From Candidatus Hydrogenedentota bacterium (GTDB taxonomy: Bacteria; Hydrogenedentota; Hydrogenedentia; Hydrogenedentales; SLHB01), in contig JACRLJ010000035.1 in NCBI GenBank assembly GCA_016215105.1, positions 11,259-57,278 of the forward strand: a DNA stretch of 46,020 nucleotides, given 5' to 3'. Position numbers and translations under genes: made by a program. The notes beneath the pieces are model-generated. The model searched no databases. It saw only the letters and a program-made list of their open reading frames with translations, and had not been told where the DNA came from. This document shows positions 1 through 8,068 of this stretch, piece after piece. Within the stretch, counting starts at the first letter, position 1, and every line of letters begins with the position of its first letter.

Positions 1-2095
1 CCAGGCGGACTTCAAGGACCCCGCCGCCGGGCATCGCCTGGTAGGCATTGGTGCAAAGATTCATAACGATTTGGTGTATTTGCGACGGGTCGCTCAGAAT
101 CAGGGCGCAATCCGGGGCGATGCTCTCTTCAATCCTGATAGATGAAGGGATGGTTGCTTGGAGCAATTTGAGGACTTCCTTCACCACGAGATTGACCTGT
201 AGTGGTAAGTATTCCTTCTCTCGTTCACGGCTGAACGATAGGATTTGCCGGACCAAGTCTGTGGCCCGGACACCGGCGCAATGGACCTGCTCGAGGGCGT
301 TTCGGGCGGGGCTGTTTACGGGCAAGTCCTGGCGCGCCATTTCGGTGTACCCCATCACGGCGGAGAGGATATTGTTGAAGTCGTGAGCAATACCTCCGGC
401 GAGCGTGGCAATGGCTTCCATTTTCTGAGTCTGGCGAAACTGGGCCTCCAACTGTATTTCGCGCGTGATGTCCCGTTCGACACCGACATACCCCACTATC
501 TCGCCGTTGGCGCCGATCATGGGAGTTACAGTAGCCGCGACCTCGTATGGAGTCCCATCCTTTTTCTTGTTAGTAAAGCGGCCGCTCCAGGTCTCTCCTT
601 GCACAATGGTGTCCCAGAAGTGCGTGTAGACTTGGGCGCCGTGTCTGCCGCTCTTGAGTATGCGCGGGGTCTTTCCCAGGACCTCCTCCGCCGAGTAGCC
701 GGAGGTGCGTTCGAAGGCCGGGTTAACGTAGGTAATATCCCCATCAGCGTCGGTAATGATGAAGGACTCACCGGCGCGCTCGACGGCCGCGGCCAGCCGC
801 ATGCGTTCCTGGTCCGCTCGCACCCGCTCTGTGATATCGCGGATGTTGCACTGAACCACCTTGGTCGAATCCACCAGATAGACGTTGCTGACGAACTCCA
901 CCTCGACTCGCTGTCCATCCCGTGTTTCCAGCGGTAAATCCTCGTAGCGGACATATCCCTTCTCCTGTAACTCCAAGAAAGCCGCCTCCGAGGCGGCGAT
1001 GTCCCTAAACGTACCGATTTCCCAGAGTCTCTTGCCCAGGAAGTATTCATGGGTGAAACCCAACAGGTCGAGGAGGAAAGGATTTGCATCTACGATTTCG
1101 CCCGTGTCGGCGTCGAGAATCAGGATTCCTTCCTTGGCGCTCTCGAAAAGCCGCCGGTAACGCGTTTCGGAGGCCAGGATGTCATGCTCTGCCCGTTTGC
1201 GATCAGTCAGATCGAGGGCAAAAGCGATAATCTGTTCTTCCGTGCCAGGGAGTAGGGCGTCGGCCAAGAAGACCGAGACCCGTGTGCCGTCTCGCCGCAC
1301 GAATTCCTTCTCATACGGCGTGCACTTACCTCGTTCGCGCAACTCGCGGATCGCATTTTCATCCGCCGGGAGCCATTCTGGTGGAGTAATGGCCCTCCAG
1401 TCCACTCGATTTGCTTTGAGATCATCTTGTGTGAAACCGATAAGATTGAGGTAGTAGTTGTTTGCTTCAATGACATCACCTGCGGCGTTAGCGATAACCA
1501 CGCCGACGATATTGGCGTCAACAAACCGCCGCAGGTGTTCGGCAGTCAGGCGGATGGTCTCCTCCGTGCGTTTGCGCTCGGCTACCTCGCGCTCCAAGGA
1601 CGCCTTGGCCGATTCAAGCTCCACGAGCTTGTCTTCCAGTTTCCGGATGAGCGCTTGGTTGTACTCCTTGAGGTAGACCGTCTCCTCCAGCACGGGTTTG
1701 GAGGGCGGGTTGCGAGGGCCAACCTTATGCGTCTCGATGATTTCCTCGATGATGTCTACTAATGCCTGCGACTCCTGTGGCTTGCGAATGAACCGGTTTG
1801 CGCCCATGCGTAGTGCGAGTTGCTCGTCTTTAGGATCGGTATACGTGGCCGTGTAAAAGACGAAGGGGATCTTCTTCAGCTTCTCGTCGCGTTTCCATTG
1901 GCGGCATAGCGCGTACCCGTCCATTCCCGGCATGAGGATGTCGGTAATGATCATGTCAGGCGGATTCTCTCGGGCCGCCTTGAGCGCTTCGACGCCGTCG
2001 GCCGCCACCAATACGTCATACCCGTGCCTTGTCAGGAGCGTCTCAAGCAGCTGGCAGTTCTGTTGGTTGTCATCTACTACAAGCAGCCTGCTCAT
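1..2095 (-). CDS. Response-regulator-fronted PAS sensor histidine kinase (partial, C-terminus off the left edge)
   Basis: Reading the minus strand from ATG at 2095 gives 698 uninterrupted codons to the window edge. Residues 1-120 form a REC domain: the acidic pair in VVDDN, phosphoacceptor D52 in TDILMPGMDG, and K105. A charged coiled coil follows (about 138-180), then three PAS domains (about 185-300, 310-425, 435-550), each ending near a D-(L/I)-T-(D/E)-R type PAC motif. The kinase core begins with the H box LAGGIAHDFNN (H571), and the N box of the ATPase (about 677-687, MNLCTNAYQAM) is the last motif visible; the G boxes and any C-terminal receiver lie outside. No membrane segment is seen, so it is probably a cytosolic sensor receiving a phosphorelay or redox/ligand input. 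Signal and partner are unknown. All plus-strand frames here are shadows. Confidence 0.93.
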   Translation of the reverse strand, partial: MSRLLVVDDNQQNCQLLETLLTRHGYDVLVAADGVEALKAARENPPDMIITDILMPGMDGYALCRQWKRDEKLKKIPFVFYTATYTDPKDEQLALRMGANRFIRKPQESQALVDIIEEIIETHKVGPRNPPSKPVLEETVYLKEYNQALIRKLEDKLVELESAKASLEREVAERKRTEETIRLTAEHLRRFVDANIVGVVIANAAGDVIEANNYYLNLIGFTQDDLKANRVDWRAITPPEWLPADENAIRELRERGKCTPYEKEFVRRDGTRVSVFLADALLPGTEEQIIAFALDLTDRKRAEHDILASETRYRRLFESAKEGILILDADTGEIVDANPFLLDLLGFTHEYFLGKRLWEIGTFRDIAASEAAFLELQEKGYVRYEDLPLETRDGQRVEVEFVSNVYLVDSTKVVQCNIRDITERVRADQERMRLAAAVERAGESFIITDADGDITYVNPAFERTSGYSAEEVLGKTPRILKSGRHGAQVYTHFWDTIVQGETWSGRFTNKKKDGTPYEVAATVTPMIGANGEIVGYVGVERDITREIQLEAQFRQTQKMEAIATLAGGIAHDFNNILSAVMGYTEMARQDLPVNSPARNALEQVHCAGVRATDLVRQILSFSREREKEYLPLQVNLVVKEVLKLLQATIPSSIRIEESIAPDCALILSDPSQIHQIVMNLCTNAYQAMPGGGVLEVRL

Positions 2096-3161
2096 TGCCG
2101 ATGGCCTTCCTGGCGCGTGTTCCTCGCCATTTGCGCCCACACGATGTCGTTCGGAATCGAAACGACAAGGCTCTTCGTACAGGATGGATTGTCACATCGT
2201 GGCGCCTATCTCATTGCCAGAAGTTGTGCATTTATCAGGCTATACGAATAGAGGGCAGCATCCGGCTGCAGGGATCTGCTTGTGACTCCGCAATTTCGCG
2301 TGCATGTAGCTGGCCTCCCGTCTGTGGCTCGATCTCCTCAATAACCTATTACAAACATTACTTATAGTACAGCTAGTACATCACTAAGACAGGTCGTGTG
2401 GCAATCGAGATGCTTCGACTCTCGAAGGTAGTAAGGGGCTTAACCGAAATTGCACATTCAACTGTCTGACATTTTTGCCAGCGGCATCTACTCGTCCTGC
2501 AAAGAAGACGCTGACAAAGACGCCAAAAAACGGCGCACGAGAAGGCGAGTGAGCACGCCTCCCGTACACCGCTTGCAGACCGATTCCGGTCGAGCCTTCT
2601 TACTAAACGACGGGCGCTACCTCAAGTACGCTTCGTCTTGTCTGAAGCAATAGGCAGCACATGCCGTGCCAGGTGATTGCTCACGATCATAAGACCTGTC
2701 ATAGATATCGGTTACAAGCTTTTGTCTCGGGCGGCAGATTCCGGTAATGCACGAATAGTGCTCAATTTATGAACAGAGCCATGCGCAATAAGTGAGCACC
2801 TGGGGCTGTGAGTGAAGGTGGCGTGAAACCTGCTGACTCGCTCGCAAGCGCGGCGAGTCCGGATTCGGAGGCCTTCCGGCCGGGCCACCAGAGCAGGCGA
2901 TATCGCGCGGTTTTGAAACCTTCTGGGCCACAAGGGCATAATAGGGGTTGACGGCGCCCAGTGCGTTGGGCGGGTATCTCGTTGTGTCCCTGAAAGATAT
3001 GCCGACCGAGCTTCGGCAGTTCGCGTCGACAGCGGCACGCCGGAAGCAGCGCAAGCGAGAAGCACCTGTAAATCTCAATTCTATATGGATTTAGCTATTT
3101 GGTTTTGGACTGCAACAGTCGCGTTTTCCGGGTATCTCGGCTGCCCGATGAAAGGAGCCTC
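2096..3161. other. Gene-free spacer, about 1.07 kb
   Basis: This lies between the divergent starts of the PAS kinase (minus) and exbB (plus), so it should hold promoters for both. The open frames inside it are short, rich in Arg/Ser and have no recognisable domain. 2820-3060 is GC-rich with short local palindromes, and 2330-2400 is AT-richer than its surroundings. I recognise no tRNA, known riboswitch or transposon end. An unannotated small RNA is possible but not supported by anything specific. Confidence 0.5.
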
Positions 3162-3992
3162 ATGAAGTCGATTGCGCTTGTCGCCGCCGGTGTCTTCTGG
3201 ATTGCAGTGCTGGCCGCTGGGATTCCAGCGGCGGCAGAAGACGCGACACCCACAGCGCCCGCCGCAACGGCGCCATCGCCGGCGGCCCCAGCGCCGTCAC
3301 CGGCCGTTCCTGCCGCGAGCGCTGAACCCGTCAAACCCGCCGCGTTGACCGCGACGCCCAGCCACGAACGCCTGACCTTGTGGACCATGATTCAACAGGG
3401 CGGATCGATTACCTGGATTCTCATCGTGATGAGCATCGGGACCTTGGCCCTGTGCATTCACTACTTCATGACGCTGACCCCGGCCCGCGAGGCCTCACCG
3501 GCCTTTCTACGCCGGGCCTTGGCGCAGGTGCGCGCCGGCGATTTGCGAGGGGCCTACCAGATGTGCGAAGACCGGGAAGAACTCCTGCCCAACGTGATTC
3601 GAGCGGGCCTCAAGGCCGCCAGCCATGATCGCTACGTCATACAGGAGGCGATGGAGAGTGAGGGGGAACGAGGCGCCACCGCGCTGTGGCAGAAGATCTC
3701 GTACATCAATAACGTCGGGGTAATCGCGCCGTTGTTGGGCCTCTTGGGCACGGTGGTTGGCATGATCCAGGCGTTCGGCTCGATCGCGATGGACAACTCG
3801 CAGGTACGCCAAATTGAGGTGGCCTACGGCGTGGCCAAGGCGATGATCACGACCGCAGCGGGCCTGTTGCTGGCGATACCCGCGATGATTGCATATTTCT
3901 ACTTCCGTGGCCGGGTCGTCAAGATCATTTCGCAGGTCGAGGCCTACGCAACGGAGATGATTGAAGCGTTGACGCGGGAGCCGAAGGAATGA
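3162..3992 (+). CDS. exbB: MotA/TolQ/ExbB proton channel protein with periplasmic N-terminal extension
   Basis: The 276-residue product has a signal-like hydrophobic start (1-25), an Ala/Pro-rich segment (26-66), and three membrane helices (about 80-105, 181-207, 225-250). The helix 2 motif GLLGTVVGM (193-201) and the polar residues of helix 3 (AKAMITTAAGLLLAIP) are typical of ExbB/TolQ. ExbB pentamers form the stator around ExbD and use proton flow to drive a TonB-type transducer. The long Ala/Pro-rich leader resembles ExbB proteins with a cleaved signal and periplasmic extension rather than the short E. coli form. The start is ATG 3162, with AAAGGAG at 3151-3157; an in-frame upstream start at 3099 lacks a ribosome site. 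It overlaps exbD by 4 nt (ATGA), so the two are translationally coupled. Confidence 0.9.
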   Translation: MKSIALVAAGVFWIAVLAAGIPAAAEDATPTAPAATAPSPAAPAPSPAVPAASAEPVKPAALTATPSHERLTLWTMIQQGGSITWILIVMSIGTLALCIHYFMTLTPAREASPAFLRRALAQVRAGDLRGAYQMCEDREELLPNVIRAGLKAASHDRYVIQEAMESEGERGATALWQKISYINNVGVIAPLLGLLGTVVGMIQAFGSIAMDNSQVRQIEVAYGVAKAMITTAAGLLLAIPAMIAYFYFRGRVVKIISQVEAYATEMIEALTREPKE

Positions 3993-4417
3993 AGTTCGGC
4001 CGACGTCAAATCGAACAGTCGGAAGACATTCAGATGGCCCCACTGATCGACATCGTGTTCATCACGCTGGTGTTTTTTATGTCGACGGGTATCTACGCAG
4101 GAATTGAGAAAGAAATCGACGTCACGCTGCCGACCGCCAGCAATGCCGTGCCGCTCGAACGGACGCGCGGCGAGATCTACATCAACCTGCTAAAGGATGG
4201 ACGCATCGTCCTGAACAATCGCGAGATGACGCTAACGGAGTTGCAGGAGGTCTTGAATCGTGTTGCGGCCTATTTCCCGGGCGGGGCGGTAATCGTGCGA
4301 GGAGACCGCGACGCGAATCTGGGTACGGCCATCGCGATTCTCAATTGCTGCAAGAACGCCGATATTCAAAATGTGATGTTTGCGGCGACGGACGTAGACA
4401 AGGAGCCACCAAAGTAG
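3989..4417 (+). CDS. exbD: ExbD/TolR biopolymer transport protein
   Basis: This 142-residue protein has the usual ExbD layout: a short cytoplasmic N-terminus, one membrane helix (about 17-38) and a periplasmic alpha/beta domain (about 60-135). The essential membrane aspartate is present (D21 in APLIDIVFITLVFF). The periplasmic domain has the expected pattern of ITVxxDGxIxLN-like strands followed by VxxRxDxxxxxG (residues 66-75 and 99-110 region). It starts at 3989 inside the stop codon of exbB and forms the stator with it. No tonB follows directly; the next candidate transducer is the VWA protein at 8069. Confidence 0.9.
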   Translation: MKFGRRQIEQSEDIQMAPLIDIVFITLVFFMSTGIYAGIEKEIDVTLPTASNAVPLERTRGEIYINLLKDGRIVLNNREMTLTELQEVLNRVAAYFPGGAVIVRGDRDANLGTAIAILNCCKNADIQNVMFAATDVDKEPPK

Positions 4418-4505
4418 CGGCTAAGTCAGCACACCGGCAAAGCCGACGGTATGAAGATCAGCCCTAATAGGGGCCTATGTTTGCAGATGGGAGACACGAC
4501 TCCTA

Positions 4506-4624
4506 ACGTGTCATTCTGAGCGATAGCGAAGAATCTACCCCATGCACAGCGGGCGCTCTGCATAGTACGCATGGGCTATCGCACGTTGGCCGCAGATTCT
4601 TCGCTATCGCTCAGAATGACACGT
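4506..4624. repeat. 31-bp perfect inverted repeat with 57-bp spacer
   Basis: 4506-4536 and 4594-4624 are exact reverse complements over 31 bases. The spacer holds a smaller nested pair (CCCATGC near 4538, GCATGGG near 4569). It sits in the 317-bp gap between exbD and the LD-carboxypeptidase gene. A related fragment (CTCAGAATGAC followed by A) occurs at 33232-33242, so the arm sequence is dispersed in this genome. There is no T-run next to it, so it is not a normal intrinsic terminator. It could be a small non-autonomous mobile hairpin. Confidence 0.85.
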
Positions 4625-4734
4625 TTCGCGGACCTTCCAAATAGTTCGCTAGAGAGGTTGAGCCGGTTCAATTCTCACCGGCAGAGCCGGTGGAAGAGTT
4701 CTGATTTCGGTTGACACAAGGTACGGACAATCCT

Positions 4735-5721
4735 ATGGACATCATCGCGCCACCTCGACTCGCGCCCGGCGATGAGATACGCATTGTCACTCCCGCGCGC
4801 AGTCTTGCGGTCACATCGGACACCGTAAGGGATATCGCCTATTCGAGGCTGACCGGCCTCGGACTGCACGTCTCTTTCGGACAAAACGCGAACGAGATCG
4901 ACGAGAGCCGATCGTCCCCGGTCCAATCGCGGATACACGATCTGCACGAGGCGTTTGCAGACAAGTCCGTGAAAGCGGTGCTGGCGGCGGAGGGGGGGTA
5001 CAACACCAACCAGATCTTGTCGTACGTCGATTATCAACTGATTCGGAGGAACCCGAAAGTTTTTTGCGGGTTCTCGGACATTACAGCTTTGAACGATGCG
5101 ATTCTGGCCAAAGCGGGTTTGATGACCTACTACGGTCCGGTGTACTCGAGTTTCGGCGAGCGCGATCATTTCGAGTACAGCCTGGAGCACTTTAGGAAAT
5201 GTGTGTTCGACTCCGCGCCTGTTACCGTGCGTCCGTCCGAAAACTGGAGCAACGACAGGTGGCGCGCTGACCAGGATGCGCGCGCGCTCATTACGAACGA
5301 GGGGTACTGGCCGATCCACGAAGGAGAGGCGCGGGGCACGATCGTGGGCGGAAATCTTGACACCCTCAATTTGCTTCAAGGCACAGAGTTCATGCCGCGG
5401 CTTGACGGCGCAATACTCTTTGTCGAGGACGACTCGGCGACGAGTCTGCCCATCCTCGACCGTAACCTTCAGTCCATATTCCACCTGCCGGATTTCCGGC
5501 GCGTGAAAGCGCTAATCATGGGGCGCTTCGAGAAGGCCTCCAACATCGCACGGGAAGATCTCGAGCGATTGGTACGGGCTAAGAAAGAACTGGGGGCAAT
5601 CCCTGTTGTGGCGAATGTGGATTTCGGTCATAGTGAACCGCGCATTACATTTCCTATCGGCGGAACCGCTTCCCTATCCGTCACGAAGAAAGAAACGACA
5701 CTTGTCATACTCAAGCACTAA
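4735..5721 (+). CDS. ldcA: S66-family LD-carboxypeptidase (LdcA/MccF-like)
   Basis: About 328 residues, the usual length of the family. Cytosolic LdcA enzymes remove the terminal D-Ala from muropeptide tetrapeptides during peptidoglycan recycling; MccF relatives cleave microcin C-type peptides. The nucleophile elbow is CGFSDITALND (Ser about residue 114 from this start). The other two expected triad positions are visible as Glu in FVEDDSATS and His in VDFGHSEPR. The GGYNTNQIL turn before the nucleophile is also characteristic. ATG 4735 is preferred because it matches family N-termini (IIAPPRLAPGDEIRIV); a TTG at 4711 would add eight residues. It ends 16 nt before the TPR gene and probably shares its transcript. 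Its place between exbD and the TPR/VWA genes hints at an envelope-remodelling role for the cluster. Confidence 0.85.
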   Translation: MDIIAPPRLAPGDEIRIVTPARSLAVTSDTVRDIAYSRLTGLGLHVSFGQNANEIDESRSSPVQSRIHDLHEAFADKSVKAVLAAEGGYNTNQILSYVDYQLIRRNPKVFCGFSDITALNDAILAKAGLMTYYGPVYSSFGERDHFEYSLEHFRKCVFDSAPVTVRPSENWSNDRWRADQDARALITNEGYWPIHEGEARGTIVGGNLDTLNLLQGTEFMPRLDGAILFVEDDSATSLPILDRNLQSIFHLPDFRRVKALIMGRFEKASNIAREDLERLVRAKKELGAIPVVANVDFGHSEPRITFPIGGTASLSVTKKETTLVILKH

Positions 5722-5737
5722 ACGGAATCTGCGCGGA

Positions 5738-8059
5738 ATGGTCTGGGCGCTAGCGATCTTCCTGCCGGCGGCGGTGACAGCATCAGCCGCCGAAGAGAAA
5801 CCCGGTGATTCGGACTTTGACTTTGCGAACGGGCTGTTTACGCGCCAGATGTACAAGGACGCCGCGGAACAGTACCGAACGTACCTGGAGAAGAATCCTC
5901 AAGGCGAGCACGCGGCGGCGGCACAGTACCGCCTGGGCGAATCGTTGTACTCGACGCAGGACTACGAAGGCGCTCTGCAGGCGTTGGACGCGTTCCTGGC
6001 GACGAAACCGGACGGCGTCACGCTGCAGCGCGCGCAGTTGCGCCGGGGAGAAGTGCTGTACCGCATGAAACGATACGCGGACGCGCTCGCGGCTTTGGAT
6101 CCCTTGAACGGCCCGGACCACGATGCGCAGGTTCGTTTTGGGGCGTTGTACTACATGGGAATGGCGTACTCCGAAAGCGGGAAGAGCGACGAGGCGCAAA
6201 AGGCGTTCGAACGCGCGATCAAAGAGGTACCGGACAGTCCGCATCTCGCAACCGCGCGGTTTCAATTGGCGACCGCGTATGCCGCCGCGGACAAGTTGGA
6301 GAAGGCCGCAATCGAGTTTTCGGCGGTGGCCGCGTCCAAGGCCGACCCCGCGTTGCGGGCCGATTGCCGTTTTCGGGCGGGGGAGGCTTACGACAAGCTC
6401 GGATGGTACGAGGCGGCCGCCGCGGCTTACAGCCAGTTGAAACAGGAATTCCCTGATTCGGCGCACGTAGGGCAGGCGGACTACGGGTATGCATGGGCAA
6501 TGTACAACGCGGGGAAATACGCCGAAGCGACAACCGCCGCCCAATCGTTCCAAAGCGCCTACCCATCGGACCCGCGATCCGTCGGTATCCAGTATCTTCG
6601 GGCCAATTGCCTCCAACAACAGCGCAAATACGACGAAGCGCTTGCGCTCTACAAGGACCTTCGAGAGCGGCACGCCGACTCCGAGTTTGCAGCGCGCTCA
6701 CAATACAAGACGGCGTGGTGCCTATTCCTGCTTGATAAATTAGACCAAGCGGACACAGAGGTCCGGGAGTTTCTTGATAAGAATGCGGATTCAAGTCTCG
6801 CGGGCGACGCGGCGTTCCTGCGCGGCAACATATTGGCGAAGAAGGGCAATTCCGAGGAAGCGCTCCAGGAATTCCGCTTTGTCGCCGAGAAGCATCCGGA
6901 GAGTGAATTTGCGGCGGAGGCCCTGTTCAAGGCGGGCGAGTGTCTGGCGCAAATGGGACGCACCGAGGAGGCCGCAAAGGCGTTCGAGGCGTTCGCCAAG
7001 CAATATCCCGATAACGTATTGACGGAGCAGGCTATTCTTCGAGCGGGAGACGCCCAATTCTTCGCGGCGGCGTTCTCAGAGGCAATTGAACGCTATAAGA
7101 AGACGCTGGAGGCCAAACCAGGCCCCACAGTGGAGCAGGACGTGCTCTACCGCATGGGAATTACGTACCACAACATGAAGAAATTCGATGAGAGCGCGGC
7201 GGCATATAAATCGTTGTTGGACAAGTTCCCGGAAGGACCGCACGTGGCTGAAGCCCACCTGCGTATCGGCGACCACTTATTGGACGACGTGAAAGATCCG
7301 GTGAAGTCGCTTGACGAATTTCAGAAGGCTTACGATGCAGACCCCAAGGGAGTGTTCGCAGGCCTCGCACTGCGCGGGGCGGCCTTGGCGCGTTATGAGA
7401 CGAAGGACTTGGACGGCGCCGCGGAGCACTTCTACAAGGTCATTACGGAATTCGCGGATGTACATTTGAACGAGGCCACGTACGCGTGGCTTGGACAGCG
7501 CCTGGCCGACCAGAAGAAGTGGGACGAAGCGGCGGCAGTCTTCACGGCCATGTTGACGGCGAATCCGGAATACCCTAATCCGGAGCGGGTGAAGTTCAAA
7601 GTTGCCGAGTGCGCCGAGGCGTCCGGAAAGAGTGACGGGGCCATCGAGCAGTACCAAGTGGTGGTCAACGAGGCGCCGGGCAGCACTCTGGCGGTCGAAG
7701 CGCGTTACCGCATGGCGAAATTGTACGAAGCGGCGAAGCAGCCGGATAAGGCCCTGCCGCTGTACGAAGAGGCCGCCAATACCAATACCGGCGACGCGGC
7801 GGCGAAGTCTCGATTCCGAGCGGGCGAGTTGTATGAAGCAAAGGGAGACTTTGAGGCCGCTGCCAAGAGCTTCATGCGGATCGCCATTCTTTTTGTAAGT
7901 GAAGAGCTTTGCCCCGAATCGCTGTGGCGGGCGGGACAGTGCTATGAGAAGGCGTCCAAGCCGGACCAGGCCAAGAAGACTTATCAGGAATTGGTATCGG
8001 AGTATCCCAAGAGCCCGGCCGCGGCAAAGGCCAGCGAGCGGCTCGCGCAGATCCCGTAG
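5738..8059 (+). CDS. Exported tetratricopeptide-repeat protein (CpoB/YbgF/BamD-like repeats)
   Basis: A 773-residue protein. Residues 1-20 are a signal peptide ending near TASA, and the remainder is almost entirely TPR helices. Many units carry the Y-x-x-G-x-x-Y and A-x-x-x-F-x-x-x-x-x-x-x-P spacing, for example ALFKAGECLAQMGRTEEAAK and YRMGITYHNMKKFDESAAA. Such repeats are found in Tol-Pal-associated CpoB and in outer-membrane assembly scaffolds. The start is set at ATG 5738, which gives a normal signal peptide; earlier in-frame Met codons lie inside the preceding gene. The spacing to the previous stop is 16 nt, and its own stop codon is built into the ribosome site of the VWA gene (TAGGAG at 8057-8062), so the two should be made together. 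Partner and ligand are unknown; I infer a periplasmic scaffold. Confidence 0.85.
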   Translation: MVWALAIFLPAAVTASAAEEKPGDSDFDFANGLFTRQMYKDAAEQYRTYLEKNPQGEHAAAAQYRLGESLYSTQDYEGALQALDAFLATKPDGVTLQRAQLRRGEVLYRMKRYADALAALDPLNGPDHDAQVRFGALYYMGMAYSESGKSDEAQKAFERAIKEVPDSPHLATARFQLATAYAAADKLEKAAIEFSAVAASKADPALRADCRFRAGEAYDKLGWYEAAAAAYSQLKQEFPDSAHVGQADYGYAWAMYNAGKYAEATTAAQSFQSAYPSDPRSVGIQYLRANCLQQQRKYDEALALYKDLRERHADSEFAARSQYKTAWCLFLLDKLDQADTEVREFLDKNADSSLAGDAAFLRGNILAKKGNSEEALQEFRFVAEKHPESEFAAEALFKAGECLAQMGRTEEAAKAFEAFAKQYPDNVLTEQAILRAGDAQFFAAAFSEAIERYKKTLEAKPGPTVEQDVLYRMGITYHNMKKFDESAAAYKSLLDKFPEGPHVAEAHLRIGDHLLDDVKDPVKSLDEFQKAYDADPKGVFAGLALRGAALARYETKDLDGAAEHFYKVITEFADVHLNEATYAWLGQRLADQKKWDEAAAVFTAMLTANPEYPNPERVKFKVAECAEASGKSDGAIEQYQVVVNEAPGSTLAVEARYRMAKLYEAAKQPDKALPLYEEAANTNTGDAAAKSRFRAGELYEAKGDFEAAAKSFMRIAILFVSEELCPESLWRAGQCYEKASKPDQAKKTYQELVSEYPKSPAAAKASERLAQIP

Positions 8060-8068
8060 GAGCGGTCC

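Noticed and set aside
245-937. 230-codon plus-strand reading frame
   Set aside because: Antisense to the PAS kinase, whose minus-strand frame shows domains and motifs throughout.
526-1089. 187-codon minus-strand frame
   Set aside because: Ser/Arg-rich shifted frame of the same kinase gene; the true frame crosses it without interruption.
2712-3078. Two overlapping minus-strand frames of about 100-117 codons
   Set aside because: Arg/Ser/Pro-rich, no domain, no ribosome site; probably chance frames in GC-rich DNA.
5606-5737. 44-codon N-terminal extension of the TPR protein
   Set aside because: Overlaps the LD-carboxypeptidase gene and would place the signal peptide inside the protein.
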